From: Amycolatopsis coloradensis
Lineage (GTDB): Bacteria; Actinomycetota; Actinomycetes; Mycobacteriales; Pseudonocardiaceae
Reading direction: 5' to 3'
DNA: 64,000 nucleotides
Assembly: GCF_037997115.1 (NCBI RefSeq)
Contig: NZ_CP150484.1
Location: 6,997,344 to 7,061,343 of the forward strand
The notes under the pieces are model-generated. The model was not told the origin of the DNA. It ran no database searches and saw nothing but the letters and a program-made list of their open reading frames with translations. Below are positions 29,288-38,562 of this stretch, in pieces. Every line of letters begins with the position of its first letter. Positions within the stretch are counted from its first letter, which is position 1. Both the position numbers and the translations under genes were made by a program.

Positions 29288-30342
29288 CCGTCGGCCGATT
29301 CCCGGCGAGGCGAACCCACCAACGCCGTGACCCAGCTGCTGGCCGGGTCGTCGACGAGCATGGCCAGCGCCAGCAGAGTCGCGGGAACCGAAAGCAACGT
29401 CCCGAGTGGCCCGAGCACCCAAGCCCAGAACACCAGCGCGACGAAGGTCGCCGTGGCGGACAACCCGACGGCGTTGCCGACGTAGCGCGGCTGGATCAGT
29501 GACTGCATCACGAAGTTGATCACCACGTAGACCACCACCACCGCCAGCATGGCCTGCCAGCCGCCGTCAAGGACCGCGAGCGTGGCAGGCGGGGCGAGGC
29601 CGAGCAGAAAGCCGATCGTCGGTATGTAGTTGGTCACGAACGACAGCAGGCCCCACAAAGCCGCGAGCGGTACCCCGAGCAAGACCAGCGCGATGACGTC
29701 CATTACCGCGACGACGAGGCCGAAGGCCGTGGTCACCGCCAGGTACACCCGGACACGACGGCCGAAGTCGCGCAGCGCTTCGGCCGTCCGCGCCCGCTCG
29801 CCCGCGATACGGGCGATCCGGCTGTCGATGTCCGCGGTTTCGGCGCTGAGGAACAGCAGCAATCCCAGCAGGAAGACCAGGCTCGTGGTGACACCGGTCA
29901 GATCGGCGAGCAGGGAGCCGAGATACGAAACGAGCCTGCCGGGGTCGATGGACTTGAGAATGTCGCGCAACTGCGCCTGCCCGGCACCGAACTCCGCCAG
30001 CGCGTCGGCGATTTCGGCGTACAGACCGGTGATCCGGTCCGCGTAGCGTGGCAGGAGCGCGGCGAGCTGGGCGACCGAAACGATCACCGCTACGCAGAAG
30101 GCGATGAGTATCCCGTAAACGAACACCACGAGCGCCGCCGTCGCGGCCCAGCGAGGAAAGCCGAGGCTCCGCAACCGGCCGTGTGCGGGGCTGAGCGTGA
30201 TCACGATGACGAGCGCCAGCAACGTCGGCGCCACCAGCCACGCGACCGCCCTGATTCCCGCGATACCGACCACGATCGCGGCCGCGCCGAGCAGGACGAC
30301 GAGCGCTCGCGGTGTTCGAGGTGCGGGCCGATCTGTCACCAC
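29164..30342 (-). CDS. AI-2E family transporter
   Basis: A 392-residue polytopic membrane protein of the AI-2E exporter/permease superfamily (PerM-like). About seven to eight hydrophobic segments, a large central loop (LAEFGAGQAQLRDILKSIDP) and YIPTIGFLLGLAPPATLAVL, a family-typical block. The last 40 residues, from QNRMSTMKN to RRRKSR, are basic and are encoded antisense to the GAP-family gene, as if the original stop had been lost. GTG 30342 (or 30339) overlaps the preceding DUF7144 gene. Substrate is unknown. Confidence 0.85.
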   Translation of the reverse strand: MVTDRPAPRTPRALVVLLGAAAIVVGIAGIRAVAWLVAPTLLALVIVITLSPAHGRLRSLGFPRWAATAALVVFVYGILIAFCVAVIVSVAQLAALLPRYADRITGLYAEIADALAEFGAGQAQLRDILKSIDPGRLVSYLGSLLADLTGVTTSLVFLLGLLLFLSAETADIDSRIARIAGERARTAEALRDFGRRVRVYLAVTTAFGLVVAVMDVIALVLLGVPLAALWGLLSFVTNYIPTIGFLLGLAPPATLAVLDGGWQAMLAVVVVYVVINFVMQSLIQPRYVGNAVGLSATATFVALVFWAWVLGPLGTLLSVPATLLALAMLVDDPASSWVTALVGSPRRESADGQNRMSTMKNRHARMFSSQPWAFVQSRMSGMTRAARRRKSR

Positions 30343-30794
30343 AACCCGCGATTCGGGGCTTCGTCACCGTGGACGATGACCGCCCAGATGACCGTCACGC
30401 ACAGGGCGATCACGATCGTCGACCACAGCGGATGCGCCGCGAGGAACACCAGATGGGTCAACGCGTTGCCGGCGGCGAAGAGCACCGCGATCACCCTCGC
30501 CCAGATGGCGCCCGAGACGAGGACGCCGCCGGCGATCGCCACCAGCACACCACCCACCAGATGGGCCCACGCCCAGCCGGTCAGGTCCAGGACGAGCGTG
30601 TACTCCGGACCCGCGATGTAGTAACCGCCCTCGACCAGGGCCACGATTCCCGCGATGGCGTTGAAAACGCCGAGGATGACCATGATCACGCTGGCGAAGA
30701 AGATCCACCCGGTCCACATCGGCCGTAGCCCGGACCGGTGCTCTCCCTGGCGTTGGTCGGTGAGATCGGCGTCGGCACTCCAATGCTGACTCAT
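30336..30794 (-). CDS. DUF7144-type four-helix membrane protein
   Basis: A 152-residue membrane protein with four hydrophobic helices (about 29-50, 70-92, 94-113, 121-142) after a polar N-terminus. The core WTGWIFFASVIMVILGVFNA is typical of the actinobacterial family annotated DUF7144. Function is unknown. ATGA overlap with the upstream DUF1269 gene and a 7-nt overlap with the AI-2E gene make a three-gene operon. Confidence 0.75.
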   Translation of the reverse strand: MSQHWSADADLTDQRQGEHRSGLRPMWTGWIFFASVIMVILGVFNAIAGIVALVEGGYYIAGPEYTLVLDLTGWAWAHLVGGVLVAIAGGVLVSGAIWARVIAVLFAAGNALTHLVFLAAHPLWSTIVIALCVTVIWAVIVHGDEAPNRGLW

Positions 30795-31324
30795 TTCGGC
30801 CCCGTTCCCGGTTCGTCGGCGGTCTGGAATTCCTGTTCCATCAGAAAGGTTTCGCGAAGTGCCTTCTCCTGTTCAGAGGTCAAGTTCGTGAAGAACAGCT
30901 CTGGCGTTTCCTGGCCGCTGAAGGCTTGTCGCACCTTGTCCATGACGGCGCCCGAGCTGAGCAGGAACAGGGCCGACGTGCCTTCGGTGACTTCTCCCCT
31001 GATCCGCCGGATCAGGTCGTCGTCGATGCCGTAATCCGACGCCAATCCGCCGACGGTTCCCGCGGCGGCCCCGAGCGCCGCGCCGAGCAGCGGCACGAGG
31101 AAGATCAGCCCGAAGAGCATTCCCCAGAACGCCCCGGTCAGCGCGCCGCGACCGGCCAGATTGCGCAACTGGCGGAGTTTCGGCTTGGACGCGCCTTCCG
31201 GCCACGTCACCGTCGCGGCGTCGTGTATCGAGATGAGCTGGCTTTTCGCCAGGCTCTTCAGCGTCTCCGCCGCGCGGTCCGCGCCATCGGCCGAGCGGAA
31301 CATCCAGATGGTCAACGTGTCCAC
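30791..31324 (-). CDS. DUF1269 family protein
   Basis: A 177-residue protein whose N-terminal ferredoxin-like domain (LTIWMFRSADGADRAAETL) and central glycine-rich hydrophobic hairpin (FWGMLFGLIFLVPLLGAALG) match DUF1269. Family members are often stress-induced in actinobacteria, and function is unknown. The GTG start follows AAAGGGACGG. It is the first gene of the leftward operon, divergent from the GH15 gene across a region with a nested inverted repeat (31395-31461). Confidence 0.8.
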   Translation of the reverse strand: MDTLTIWMFRSADGADRAAETLKSLAKSQLISIHDAATVTWPEGASKPKLRQLRNLAGRGALTGAFWGMLFGLIFLVPLLGAALGAAAGTVGGLASDYGIDDDLIRRIRGEVTEGTSALFLLSSGAVMDKVRQAFSGQETPELFFTNLTSEQEKALRETFLMEQEFQTADEPGTGPK

Positions 31325-31394
31325 GTCTCACCGTCCCTTTCTGAAAGCTGGTGATACGACCACGGCCATCGCACAGTGACGACGGGAGCGCACA

Positions 31395-31461
31395 CATCAC
31401 CTGAGACGGATGAGCGTCGTACTCCCCTCCCAGGCCGGGAACTCATCCGCCCGAGGTGATG
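31395..31461. repeat. nested inverted repeat in the DUF1269/GH15 divergent promoter
   Basis: Outer arms CATCACCT (31395-31402) and AGGTGATG (31454-31461) enclose inner arms CGGATGAG (31407-31414) and CTCATCCG (31442-31449). It may be a regulator-binding pair of sites or a leader hairpin before the GH15 gene. The short stretches between the arms do not pair. Confidence 0.45.
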
Positions 31462-31520
31462 CCCGGCTTTCCGGGAACGGGCCAGATTGGTCGAAAAGCC
31501 CGTCCGGCAAGGAGTTGCCT

Positions 31521-33374
31521 GTGGACCACCCATCGCTGATCGCCGACCATGGATTGATCGGGGACCTGCAGACCGCCGCGTTGGTGAGCACCGACGGCAC
31601 GATCGACTGGTTCTGCAGTCCCCGATTCGATTCTCCGAGCGTGTTCGCCAAGCTCCTGGATCCCGGCGGCGGCCACTGCCGTGTCCGTCCCGTCCAGGAG
31701 CCGTACACCTCGCGTCAGTTCTACTTTCCCGGCACCGCCGTACTGATCACCCGGTTCATGACCAAGCTGGGTACCGGCGAGGTCATCGACTTCATGCGCC
31801 CGGTGCACGCACCACACGCGACCCCCGGCCACCGGCTGATCCGGATGATCCGCTGTGTGCGCGGACACATCGAGTTCTCCGTGGACGTCGTCCCGCGCTT
31901 CGACTACGGGCGCCGACCGCACACCACCACCGTCACCGATGACGGCGCGCTGTTCGACAGCGGGCTGTCCGCCTTGACCTTGCACGCGGTCCGGGAACCC
32001 GGAGACGCACAGCTGGCGCACATCCACGTCATCGAAGGCGGCGTCTACGGCTCGGTCGCCTTGGAAGCCGGGCAGGTCCGCGGTTTCATGTTCGAGTCGG
32101 ACGGTGGGGAGCCGCGCTCGATCCGGGTCACCGAGATCGAGAAGGTCTTCGAGGACACCGTTCGCTATTGGCGCGACTGGCTGAACCGCTCGACATACCG
32201 GGGACGCTGGCGCGAGATGGTCGAGCGATCGGCGATCACCCTCAAGCTGCTGACTTACGCACCGACCGGGGCGATGGTCGCCGCACCGACCACGAGCTTG
32301 CCGGAGCAGATCGGCGGCGAACGGAACTGGGACTATCGCTACACCTGGGTGCGGGACGCGTCCTTGGCCGTCTCTTCGTTGCTGGCAATGGGATTCACGG
32401 ATGAGGCGATCGCTTTCGCCCAGTGGCTCCGGGAACGCCATCTACGCGGCGATGGACGACTGAAGATCATGTACCGCGTGGACGGGTCATCGGACCTGCT
32501 GGAGGAATCCTTCACGCACTGGTCCGGGTACCGCGGGTCGGTGCCGGTGCGGATCGGCAACTCCGCGTCCGATCAGCTCCAGCTCGATGTCTACGGCGAA
32601 CTGCTCGACGCCGTGTATCAGGCCGATCGACGGGGTGCCGAAGTCGGGCAGGAGGGCTGGAAGGCGCTGGCGGGCCTGCTCGATTGGCTCGCGGAGAACT
32701 GGGATCAGCCGGAGGAGGGGATCTGGGAAACACGGGAAGGAAAGGCCGACTTCACCTATGGCCGGCTCATGAGCTGGGTCGCCTTCGACCGGGGCATTCG
32801 CCTCGCGACGGCAAACGGCCGTCCCTGCGCCCTCGACTCCTGGCGGCACGAGCGCGACCGCGTCTACGAACAGATCTGGGAGCACGGCTGGAATCCGCTC
32901 AAACAGGCCTTCGTCCAGCGGTACGGTTCCGACTCCCTCGACGCGTCGCTCCTTCGCATGGCCGACGTCGGTTTCATCACCCCTTCCGACCCCTGCTGGC
33001 GGGCGACCTTGACCGGCATCGAGAAGGATCTGGTCACCGATAGCCTCGTCTACCGCTACGACCCGCGCGTCTCCCCTGACGGCCTTCGAGGGAACGAGGG
33101 CACCTTCTCGCTTTGCACGTTCGGATACGTCACCGCTCTCGCCCGCGCCGGGTACCTGGAGAAGGCACGGCTGACGTTCGAGAAGATGCTGACCTACGCC
33201 AACCACGTCGGTCTGTACGCCGAGGAGATCGGCCCGACCGGCGAGCAGCTCGGCAACTTTCCGCAGGCGTTCACTCACCTCGCGCTCATCGACGCCGCGC
33301 TCACGCTCGACAGCGCCATCGGCGACGGAGCGCATAGGGAGGCGGAGCCGCCGCTGACCGCGCGGTACAGGTGA
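31521..33374 (+). CDS. glycoside hydrolase family 15 (trehalase/glucoamylase-like)
   Basis: A 617-residue cytoplasmic GH15 enzyme. It begins [19 protein letters not shown], followed by [17 protein letters not shown]. The catalytic-domain motif is [13 protein letters not shown] at about residues 269-281. [17 protein letters not shown] follows, and [19 protein letters not shown] carries the likely second acid/base. Mycobacterial relatives (Rv2402 type) are trehalases that need phosphate and magnesium, so trehalose breakdown is the best guess. GTG 31521 follows AAGGAG; a longer in-frame ORF from 31410 runs through the inverted repeat and is rejected. Confidence 0.88.
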   Translation: MDHPSLIADHGLIGDLQTAALVSTDGTIDWFCSPRFDSPSVFAKLLDPGGGHCRVRPVQEPYTSRQFYFPGTAVLITRFMTKLGTGEVIDFMRPVHAPHATPGHRLIRMIRCVRGHIEFSVDVVPRFDYGRRPHTTTVTDDGALFDSGLSALTLHAVREPGDAQLAHIHVIEGGVYGSVALEAGQVRGFMFESDGGEPRSIRVTEIEKVFEDTVRYWRDWLNRSTYRGRWREMVERSAITLKLLTYAPTGAMVAAPTTSLPEQIGGERNWDYRYTWVRDASLAVSSLLAMGFTDEAIAFAQWLRERHLRGDGRLKIMYRVDGSSDLLEESFTHWSGYRGSVPVRIGNSASDQLQLDVYGELLDAVYQADRRGAEVGQEGWKALAGLLDWLAENWDQPEEGIWETREGKADFTYGRLMSWVAFDRGIRLATANGRPCALDSWRHERDRVYEQIWEHGWNPLKQAFVQRYGSDSLDASLLRMADVGFITPSDPCWRATLTGIEKDLVTDSLVYRYDPRVSPDGLRGNEGTFSLCTFGYVTALARAGYLEKARLTFEKMLTYANHVGLYAEEIGPTGEQLGNFPQAFTHLALIDAALTLDSAIGDGAHREAEPPLTARYR

Positions 33375-33380
33375 TCGTGA

Positions 33381-33450
33381 GCGGTAAGGACGGTTCTGGT
33401 GGGCCCGCGTTCAGTCACCCACCGGCGTGCGCTCCAACCGTCCTTACCGC
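33381..33450. terminator. long hairpin between the GH15 and CBS genes (convergent)
   Basis: Arms GCGGTAAGGACGGTT (33381-33395) and AACCGTCCTTACCGC (33436-33450) are perfectly complementary over 15 nt. Inside, CTGGTGGG (33396-33403) pairs with CCCACCGG (33418-33425). It lies 6 nt after the GH15 stop and could terminate both convergent genes. Confidence 0.7.
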
Positions 33451-33496
33451 CCACGAGACCAAGCGCCCGGAACGACCCTCATGGCACTTGCGCGGC

Positions 33497-33928
33497 TCAA
33501 CCCTGCGAGATGTAGGCCTCGAGATGCTCTTGGCTCTTCTCCAGTTCTTCCATCCGGGTCTTCACGACGTCGCCGATGCTCACGATGCCCGCGAGCCTGC
33601 CGTCGGCCACGACCGGGACGTGCCGGATACGGCGTTCGGTCATCAGCACGGACAGCTGGTCCACCGAATCCTCGGGGCCGCAGCTGGCGACCATCTTGGT
33701 CATGATCGCGGACACCGATCCGTCGAGCAGCTGGGGCCCGCGCTCGTTGAGCCGGCGCACCACGTCCCGTTCGGAGACGATCCCGACTATCCCGCCATCG
33801 GCGTCCACGACCACCAGGGCACCGACGTTGTGCTCCGCGAGTCTTTCGAGCAGCTCGGTGACGTTCGTCTCCGGCGAGACGGTCGCGACGGCCGTCCCCT
33901 TCTTCCGCAACAGATCGGAAATCCGCAT
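33497..33928 (-). CDS. tandem CBS-domain protein
   Basis: A 143-residue protein consisting of two CBS motifs: about 8-65 (NVGALVVVDADGGIVGIVSERDVVRRL) and 75-130 (RRIRHVPVVADGRLAGIVSIGDVV), described here by their end features. CBS pairs bind adenosine nucleotides and act as energy sensors. Stand-alone versions such as hypoxic response protein 1 are stress-induced in mycobacteria. ATG 33928 has GGGAGGA 6 nt upstream; the 11-codon extension is rejected. Confidence 0.85.
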   Translation of the reverse strand: MRISDLLRKKGTAVATVSPETNVTELLERLAEHNVGALVVVDADGGIVGIVSERDVVRRLNERGPQLLDGSVSAIMTKMVASCGPEDSVDQLSVLMTERRIRHVPVVADGRLAGIVSIGDVVKTRMEELEKSQEHLEAYISQG

Positions 33929-33957
33929 ACGCGCTCCTCCCGGACAGGTGACCTGAA

Positions 33958-34458
33958 TCACTCCAGGTTATGGCCTGAGGGCCCCGGGCGAAAGTCCGGA
34001 GAGTCCGGTTCGACGCCCAGCCTGTCCGCGAGCGCGCCGTACGCCTCGATGATCCCCAGGCCGTACGGGTCGTCGCCGAGCGCGCCGAGTGTGTCCCGCC
34101 CCAGCCGCCACTGGGCCTTCGCGGCCTCGTGATCACCGAGTTTGCGGTAGTCCTCGGCGAGGTTCAGGTGCAGCGACGGGTAGAACCCGCGCACGGCCAG
34201 CGTCGCGTGGTACTCCTTGGCGCGTTCGTCGGTGAGCGAATCGGCCGCCGCGAGAGCGCGCAGATCCCAGGCGAGTTCGTCGGCCGGGTCTTCGCACACG
34301 TCGGCCATGTAGTGCGCGAGCGCGCACCGGTGGAGCGGGTCGCCGTCCTCGCCGATCCGTTCCCACAGCCCCGCGAACTTCTCGCGCGCGCCGGCGCGGT
34401 CACCGGAGATGTGCAGCTGGAGGCCGGTGTTGATCTCGGCCATCACTTCGTCGGTCAT
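33958..34458 (-). CDS. tetratricopeptide-like hypothetical protein
   Basis: A 166-residue acidic helical protein. The helices MAEINTGLQLHISGDRAGARE, ALAHYMADVCE and LHLNLAEDYRKLGDHEAA look like degenerate TPR units, a scaffold for protein contacts. No enzyme motif is seen. The ATG start overlaps the stop of the upstream zinc-peptidase gene as ATGA, so the two are co-translated and may work together. Confidence 0.7.
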   Translation of the reverse strand: MTDEVMAEINTGLQLHISGDRAGAREKFAGLWERIGEDGDPLHRCALAHYMADVCEDPADELAWDLRALAAADSLTDERAKEYHATLAVRGFYPSLHLNLAEDYRKLGDHEAAKAQWRLGRDTLGALGDDPYGLGIIEAYGALADRLGVEPDSPDFRPGPSGHNLE

Positions 34459-35375
34459 TTGACGTCCGAGGCCGGGGCAGCCCAGGTGTTGCACGCCGAG
34501 GTCGTCTTCCCGGAGAACCCGGCCTTCGCCCATTTCAGCTGGTTACGACGGCTGCCGTGGGTGTCGCTGTCGTCGGCGCGGCCGTAGTCGTCGAGGGCGG
34601 CGTTGGCCAGCGACCTGCTGATCGACCCACGCCCCGCGCCGGCGGCGAGGGCGAGCGCGCCGAAGCAGTTCGCCTGCAGTTCGATGCGGCGGACGACTTC
34701 CTTGTCGGCCGGGCTGTCCTCGTTCGGTGACGACATCTTCTCCGCGGCGGCCGACAGGATCCCGCTCGACCGCTGGATGTGATGCCCGTACTCGTGGGCC
34801 ATCGTCGCGAGATGACGCGACCGCTCGAGACCCGCGTCGCCCAGCATCCACTGCGTCGGCGCGTAGATCGTGGTGTCGCCGCCGCAGTAGTAGGCGACGG
34901 CCTCGTTCTCGCCCGGTGCCTTCCCGCAGGCGCTGCTCTCGGGCAGCGTCACCTGCACGGTCACCGGCAGCGCGGGCTCGTTCGCCTGGTCCAAGGCAGG
35001 CTTCCAGGCCTCGGCCAGGCACGACACGAACGTCTTGTAGTACGTCTCCAGTTTCGACGGCTCGCGGCTGATCGCGGGCAGCCGGCAGGTGACCGCGCCG
35101 AGCGCGATCCCGTCCGCCAGCAGCGGGTTCGTCTCGAGTTCCCGCACCTCCTTGGGCGCGGGCTTCGCGTTCCCGGCCGGCGCCTTGGCCCCTTCCGAGG
35201 TGTACACGCCGGGCACCGGGAGGGCCTGGCCGTCGACCGTCCGCGGTCCGCCCGCCATCGCCATCCCGGTGGCGGTCAGCACGGCGACGATGAGCAGACC
35301 GACCACGGCGGCCCCCGGGTTCCGGCGAGGCGGCGACGACGTGAACGGTCTGGGTACCTCGTCGGTGCCGGTCAT
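34455..35375 (-). CDS. membrane-anchored neutral zinc metallopeptidase (YpfJ/PF04228-like)
   Basis: A 306-residue protein with a single N-terminal membrane segment (about 22-42, GAAVVGLLIVAVLTATGMAMA), then a periplasmic or extracellular domain. Zinc site HEYGHH with a downstream ligand in RRIELQANCFGALAL. Several cysteines probably form disulfides. The motif order and CGG/IYAP segment match the putative neutral zinc metallopeptidase family. Substrate is unknown. ATG 35375 is chosen as the first residue before the polar N-terminal tail, and the longer upstream ORF is antisense to the POP gene region. Confidence 0.83.
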   Translation of the reverse strand: MTGTDEVPRPFTSSPPRRNPGAAVVGLLIVAVLTATGMAMAGGPRTVDGQALPVPGVYTSEGAKAPAGNAKPAPKEVRELETNPLLADGIALGAVTCRLPAISREPSKLETYYKTFVSCLAEAWKPALDQANEPALPVTVQVTLPESSACGKAPGENEAVAYYCGGDTTIYAPTQWMLGDAGLERSRHLATMAHEYGHHIQRSSGILSAAAEKMSSPNEDSPADKEVVRRIELQANCFGALALAAGAGRGSISRSLANAALDDYGRADDSDTHGSRRNQLKWAKAGFSGKTTSACNTWAAPASDVK

Positions 35376-35481
35376 GGTGTCCCCCAAACGTGCGAGTCCA
35401 CAGCATACGGAGCAGAAGCGGGCCAGGCGAAGAACGGGCACCTGGTGGCGCGAGGGCAGCGGCCCCGGCGAGACTGTGGGT

Positions 35482-37488
35482 ATGAGTGACGAGGACCCGT
35501 ACCTGTGGCTGGAAGACGTGACCGGCGAAGAAGCGCTGGGCTGGGTGCGAGCCCGCAACGCCGAGGCTCTCGCGGAACTGGCGGGCGGCGAACGGTTCGG
35601 CGGGATCCGTGACGAGGTCCGCGAGGTCCTCGACGCCGACGACCGGATCCCGTACATCCGGCGCCGCGGCGAATACCTATACAACTTCTGGCAGGACTCG
35701 GCCAACCCGCGGGGTCTGTGGCGCCGCACCACCCTGGAGCAGTACCGCCTCGACACGCCGGAGTGGGAACTCCTCCTCGACGTCGACGCGCTGGCCGAGG
35801 CCGAGGGCGAGAACTGGGTGTGGCAGGGCGCTGCCGTCCTCCGCCCGGGTTATGACCGCGCGCTGGTCGAACTGTCGCGGGGCGGCGCCGACGCGACGGT
35901 CGTCCGCGAGTTCGACCTCGACGAGCGCCGGTTCGTCGAAGACGGGTTCTTCGTGCCCGAGGCCAAGACCAGGATCGGCTGGATCGCCCGCGACCGCGTC
36001 TACATCGGCACCGATTTCGGTCCGGGGACGCTGACCGATTCGGGCTATCCGAGGCTGGCCAAGGAATGGCGGCGCGGCACCCCGCTCGAAGAGGCGACGG
36101 TGGTCTTCGAGGGCAAGGCGGACGACGTCTCGGTGTCCGCACACCACGACCCGACCGAAGGCTGGGAGCGTGACTTCGTCTACCGGTCGATCGACTTCTA
36201 CCGCACGGAAAGGTATGTCCGGACGGCCGCCGGGCTCGACCGCGTCGAGGTCCCCGAAGACGCGCAGACGTCCTCGCACCGCGAGTGGCTGCTGATCCGG
36301 CTTCGCTCGGACTGGACCATCGAAGGCACGACGTACCCCTCCGGTGCTCTGCTCGCCTCCGGATTCGACGCGTTCATGGCGGGCGAGCGCTCCTTCACGA
36401 CCCTGTTCACGCCGGACGCGCACACGTCCCTGGAGTACTGGGTGTGGACGCACAACCACCTGCTGCTCTCGACCCTGTCCGATGTCCGGACGGACCTGCG
36501 CGTGCTCACGCCGTCCGACGGCTGGACCTCCCGCCCGCTCGCCGGCGCCCCGGAACTGGGCACCGCGCAGATCACCGGCACCGACCCCGACGTCAGCGAC
36601 GAGTACCTGCTCGATTCCAGCGGCTACACCCAGCCGTCGACGCTGAGCTACGGGCACGTCGGAGGCGACGTCGAGGTCCTCAAGCGCGCTCCCGCGTTCT
36701 TCGACAGCGAGGGCATGACGGTCTCGCAGTACTTCGCGACATCCGAAGACGGCACGAAGATCCCGTACTTCGTCGTACGCCCCTCCGATGCCGAGGGCGG
36801 TCCGACCCTGCTGACCGGCTACGGCGGCTTCGAGGTCTCCCTGACCCCCGGCTACAGCGGCATCATCGGCCGCGGCTGGCTCTCGCGCGGCGGCACCTAC
36901 GTCGTCGCGAACATCCGCGGCGGCGGCGAATACGGGCCGGACTGGCACACCTCGGTGACGAAAGCCAAGCGGTACAAGGTGTACGAGGACTTCTCGGCCG
37001 TCGCCGCCGACCTCGTCGAGCGCGGCATCAGCGAGCCCGCGCGCCTCGGCATCCAGGGCGGCAGCAACGGCGGGCTGCTGATGGGTGTCATGCTGACGCG
37101 CTACCCGCATCTGTTCGGCGCGGTCGTGAGCCAGGTGCCGCTGCTGGACATGAAGCGGTACCACAAGCTCCTCGCGGGCGCGTCGTGGATGGCCGAGTAC
37201 GGCGACCCCGACGATCCGGCGGAATGGGACTTCATCTGGAAGTACTCGCCGTACCAGAACGTCCACGCTGGACGCGAGTACCCGCCGGTCCTGTTCGTCA
37301 CGTCCACGCGGGACGACCGCGTGCATCCCGCGCATGCCCGCAAGATGGTCGCGCGGATGCTGGAGCAGGGACACGACGTGCGGTACCACGAGAACATCGA
37401 GGGTGGGCACGGCGCCGCGGCCGACAACGAGCAGCTGGCGTTCAAATGGGCGCTGATGCTCGAATTCCTGTGGGAGAAGCTCTCCTGA
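35482..37488 (+). CDS. prolyl oligopeptidase family serine peptidase (S9A)
   Basis: A 668-residue cytoplasmic peptidase. The N-terminal beta-propeller starts EDPYLWLEDVTGEEAL. The C-terminal alpha/beta hydrolase domain has LLTGYGGFEVSLTPGYSG and the triad Ser528 (GGSNGG), Asp611 or Asp612 (TRDDRVHPAHARKM) and His643 (EGGHGAA). It cleaves short peptides, typically after proline. Some family members act more like aminopeptidases. ATG 35482 gives the canonical family N-terminus. It is followed by a 57-nt hairpin shared with the convergent SMR gene. Confidence 0.9.
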   Translation: MSDEDPYLWLEDVTGEEALGWVRARNAEALAELAGGERFGGIRDEVREVLDADDRIPYIRRRGEYLYNFWQDSANPRGLWRRTTLEQYRLDTPEWELLLDVDALAEAEGENWVWQGAAVLRPGYDRALVELSRGGADATVVREFDLDERRFVEDGFFVPEAKTRIGWIARDRVYIGTDFGPGTLTDSGYPRLAKEWRRGTPLEEATVVFEGKADDVSVSAHHDPTEGWERDFVYRSIDFYRTERYVRTAAGLDRVEVPEDAQTSSHREWLLIRLRSDWTIEGTTYPSGALLASGFDAFMAGERSFTTLFTPDAHTSLEYWVWTHNHLLLSTLSDVRTDLRVLTPSDGWTSRPLAGAPELGTAQITGTDPDVSDEYLLDSSGYTQPSTLSYGHVGGDVEVLKRAPAFFDSEGMTVSQYFATSEDGTKIPYFVVRPSDAEGGPTLLTGYGGFEVSLTPGYSGIIGRGWLSRGGTYVVANIRGGGEYGPDWHTSVTKAKRYKVYEDFSAVAADLVERGISEPARLGIQGGSNGGLLMGVMLTRYPHLFGAVVSQVPLLDMKRYHKLLAGASWMAEYGDPDDPAEWDFIWKYSPYQNVHAGREYPPVLFVTSTRDDRVHPAHARKMVARMLEQGHDVRYHENIEGGHGAAADNEQLAFKWALMLEFLWEKLS

Positions 37489-37489
37489 C

Positions 37490-37546
37490 GTGTCAGGAAA
37501 GGGTCGTTCCGGACAAGAAATGTCCTGAACGACCCTTTCCTGACAC
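37490..37546. terminator. 57-nt hairpin between the POP and SMR genes (convergent)
   Basis: Outer arms GTGTCAGGAAAGGGTCGTTC (37490-37509) and GAACGACCCTTTCCTGACAC (37527-37546) pair perfectly over 20 bp. After one C/T mismatch, GGACA pairs with TGTCC around the loop AGAAA. It starts 2 nt after the POP stop and ends 6 nt before the SMR stop, so it serves both directions. It has the same layout as the 49704-49760 hairpin. Confidence 0.8.
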
Positions 37547-37551
37547 TCGGC

Positions 37552-37866
37552 TCACTCCGCCACCTTCGCCAGCACCACCCCTCCGACGATCAGTGCCATC
37601 GCCGCGAACCGGCCGAAACCGATCGGGTCCTTGTGGATCACGATGCCGAACACGATCGCGCCCACCGCGCCGATACCGGTGAAGACGGCATACGCGGTCC
37701 CGACCGGGAGCGAGTCCATCGCCTTCGACAGCAGGTAGACCGCGGCGACACCGAGCACGAAGCACAGCACGGTCGGCCAGAACCGGGTGAAGTTCTCCGT
37801 CGGCTTGATGCTCTGCGACCAGGCGACCTCGACGACTCCCGCCAGCAGCAGGATTCCCCAGCCCAT
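37552..37866 (-). CDS. small multidrug resistance (SMR) transporter, SugE/Gdx-like
   Basis: A 104-residue four-helix SMR protein. Glu13 is in VVEVAW (the proton/substrate glutamate). KAMDSLPVGTAYAVFTGIGAVGA is the SugE/Gdx-like block (two adjoining parts, about 49-71). Gdx subtypes export guanidinium, other SMRs export quaternary ammonium compounds, and the subtype cannot be fixed by eye. Its ATG overlaps the azoR stop by one base (TGATG). Operon azoR-SMR is probably induced when the divergent TetR repressor is released. Confidence 0.87.
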   Translation of the reverse strand: MGWGILLLAGVVEVAWSQSIKPTENFTRFWPTVLCFVLGVAAVYLLSKAMDSLPVGTAYAVFTGIGAVGAIVFGIVIHKDPIGFGRFAAMALIVGGVVLAKVAE

Positions 37867-38522
37867 CAGGCTTCCTTTCCGACCGAAGCCAGCTTTTCGA
37901 CGCCGAGGAGCGCCTGGTCCCGCGACGCGATCCGTTCGGGATCGCGCGGGCTCAGCCGCGGGTCGACGAGGGCGTTCGTCAGTTCGGAGTTCAGGAACGT
38001 GACGTCCCGGACGTCGTAGTGCCCGGCGAAGAAGTCGCGCAGGTAGCGCTCGTGGTGGTCGACAGGCTCCCGCGGCGTGCCGGGCAGGTAGGTTCCGCCG
38101 CGCGCTCCCGCGACCACGAAAGCCCTGCCTGCCAAGGACATCTTGGGGAACGTGACCTGGTCGATCCACAGCTTGAGCGTCGCGGGGATCGAGAAGTTGT
38201 ACATCGGCGCCCCGATCAGCACGACGTCGGCGGCGAGCAGTTCGGCCAGCAGCGGCTCGATGACCGCCCAGGCCTCGCGCTGCTCCGGTGTCTTCACCAC
38301 CGAGGCGTAGCCGGCCGGGTCGGTGATCCCGGCCTGGAGGAGGGCGTCGCAGATCTCGGTCCAGGCCTGGCCGATCGGCGGCACCGGGTCGGCCGCCACG
38401 TCGCGGTAGGTGTAGCCCGCGCCCGGGTTCGCGGCGCGCCAGACCTCGGCGAAACGAGCACTCAGCTCGCGGGAGAACGACGCGCTGCGGGCACTGGAGT
38501 CGAGGTGGAGAAGGTGGCTCAT
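37866..38522 (-). CDS. azoR: FMN-dependent NADH-azoreductase
   Basis: A 218-residue flavodoxin-like oxidoreductase. SSARSASFSRELSARF near the N-terminus is the FMN phosphate-binding region. GAPMYNFSIPATLKLWID and AGARGGTYLPGT are strong AzoR motifs. The enzyme reduces quinones and azo dyes using NADH, a detoxifying activity. ATG 38522 gives the family's MSHLLHLDSS start. It is divergent from a TetR gene, with a near-perfect palindrome in between. Confidence 0.9.
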   Translation of the reverse strand: MSHLLHLDSSARSASFSRELSARFAEVWRAANPGAGYTYRDVAADPVPPIGQAWTEICDALLQAGITDPAGYASVVKTPEQREAWAVIEPLLAELLAADVVLIGAPMYNFSIPATLKLWIDQVTFPKMSLAGRAFVVAGARGGTYLPGTPREPVDHHERYLRDFFAGHYDVRDVTFLNSELTNALVDPRLSPRDPERIASRDQALLGVEKLASVGKEA

Positions 38523-38541
38523 CGGGGCCTCTCGGACCAGG

Positions 38542-38562
38542 AAGTGGACACGGTGTCCACTT
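38542..38562. promoter_or_regulatory. TetR operator between azoR and tetR
   Basis: AAGTGGACAC, one G, then GTGTCCACTT: a perfect 21-bp palindrome with a single central base. It lies 20 nt upstream of the azoR start. A second, half-conserved copy begins AAGTGGACAC at 38577 and runs to 38596, just before the tetR start. Placement fits repression of both genes by the adjacent TetR protein. Confidence 0.75.
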
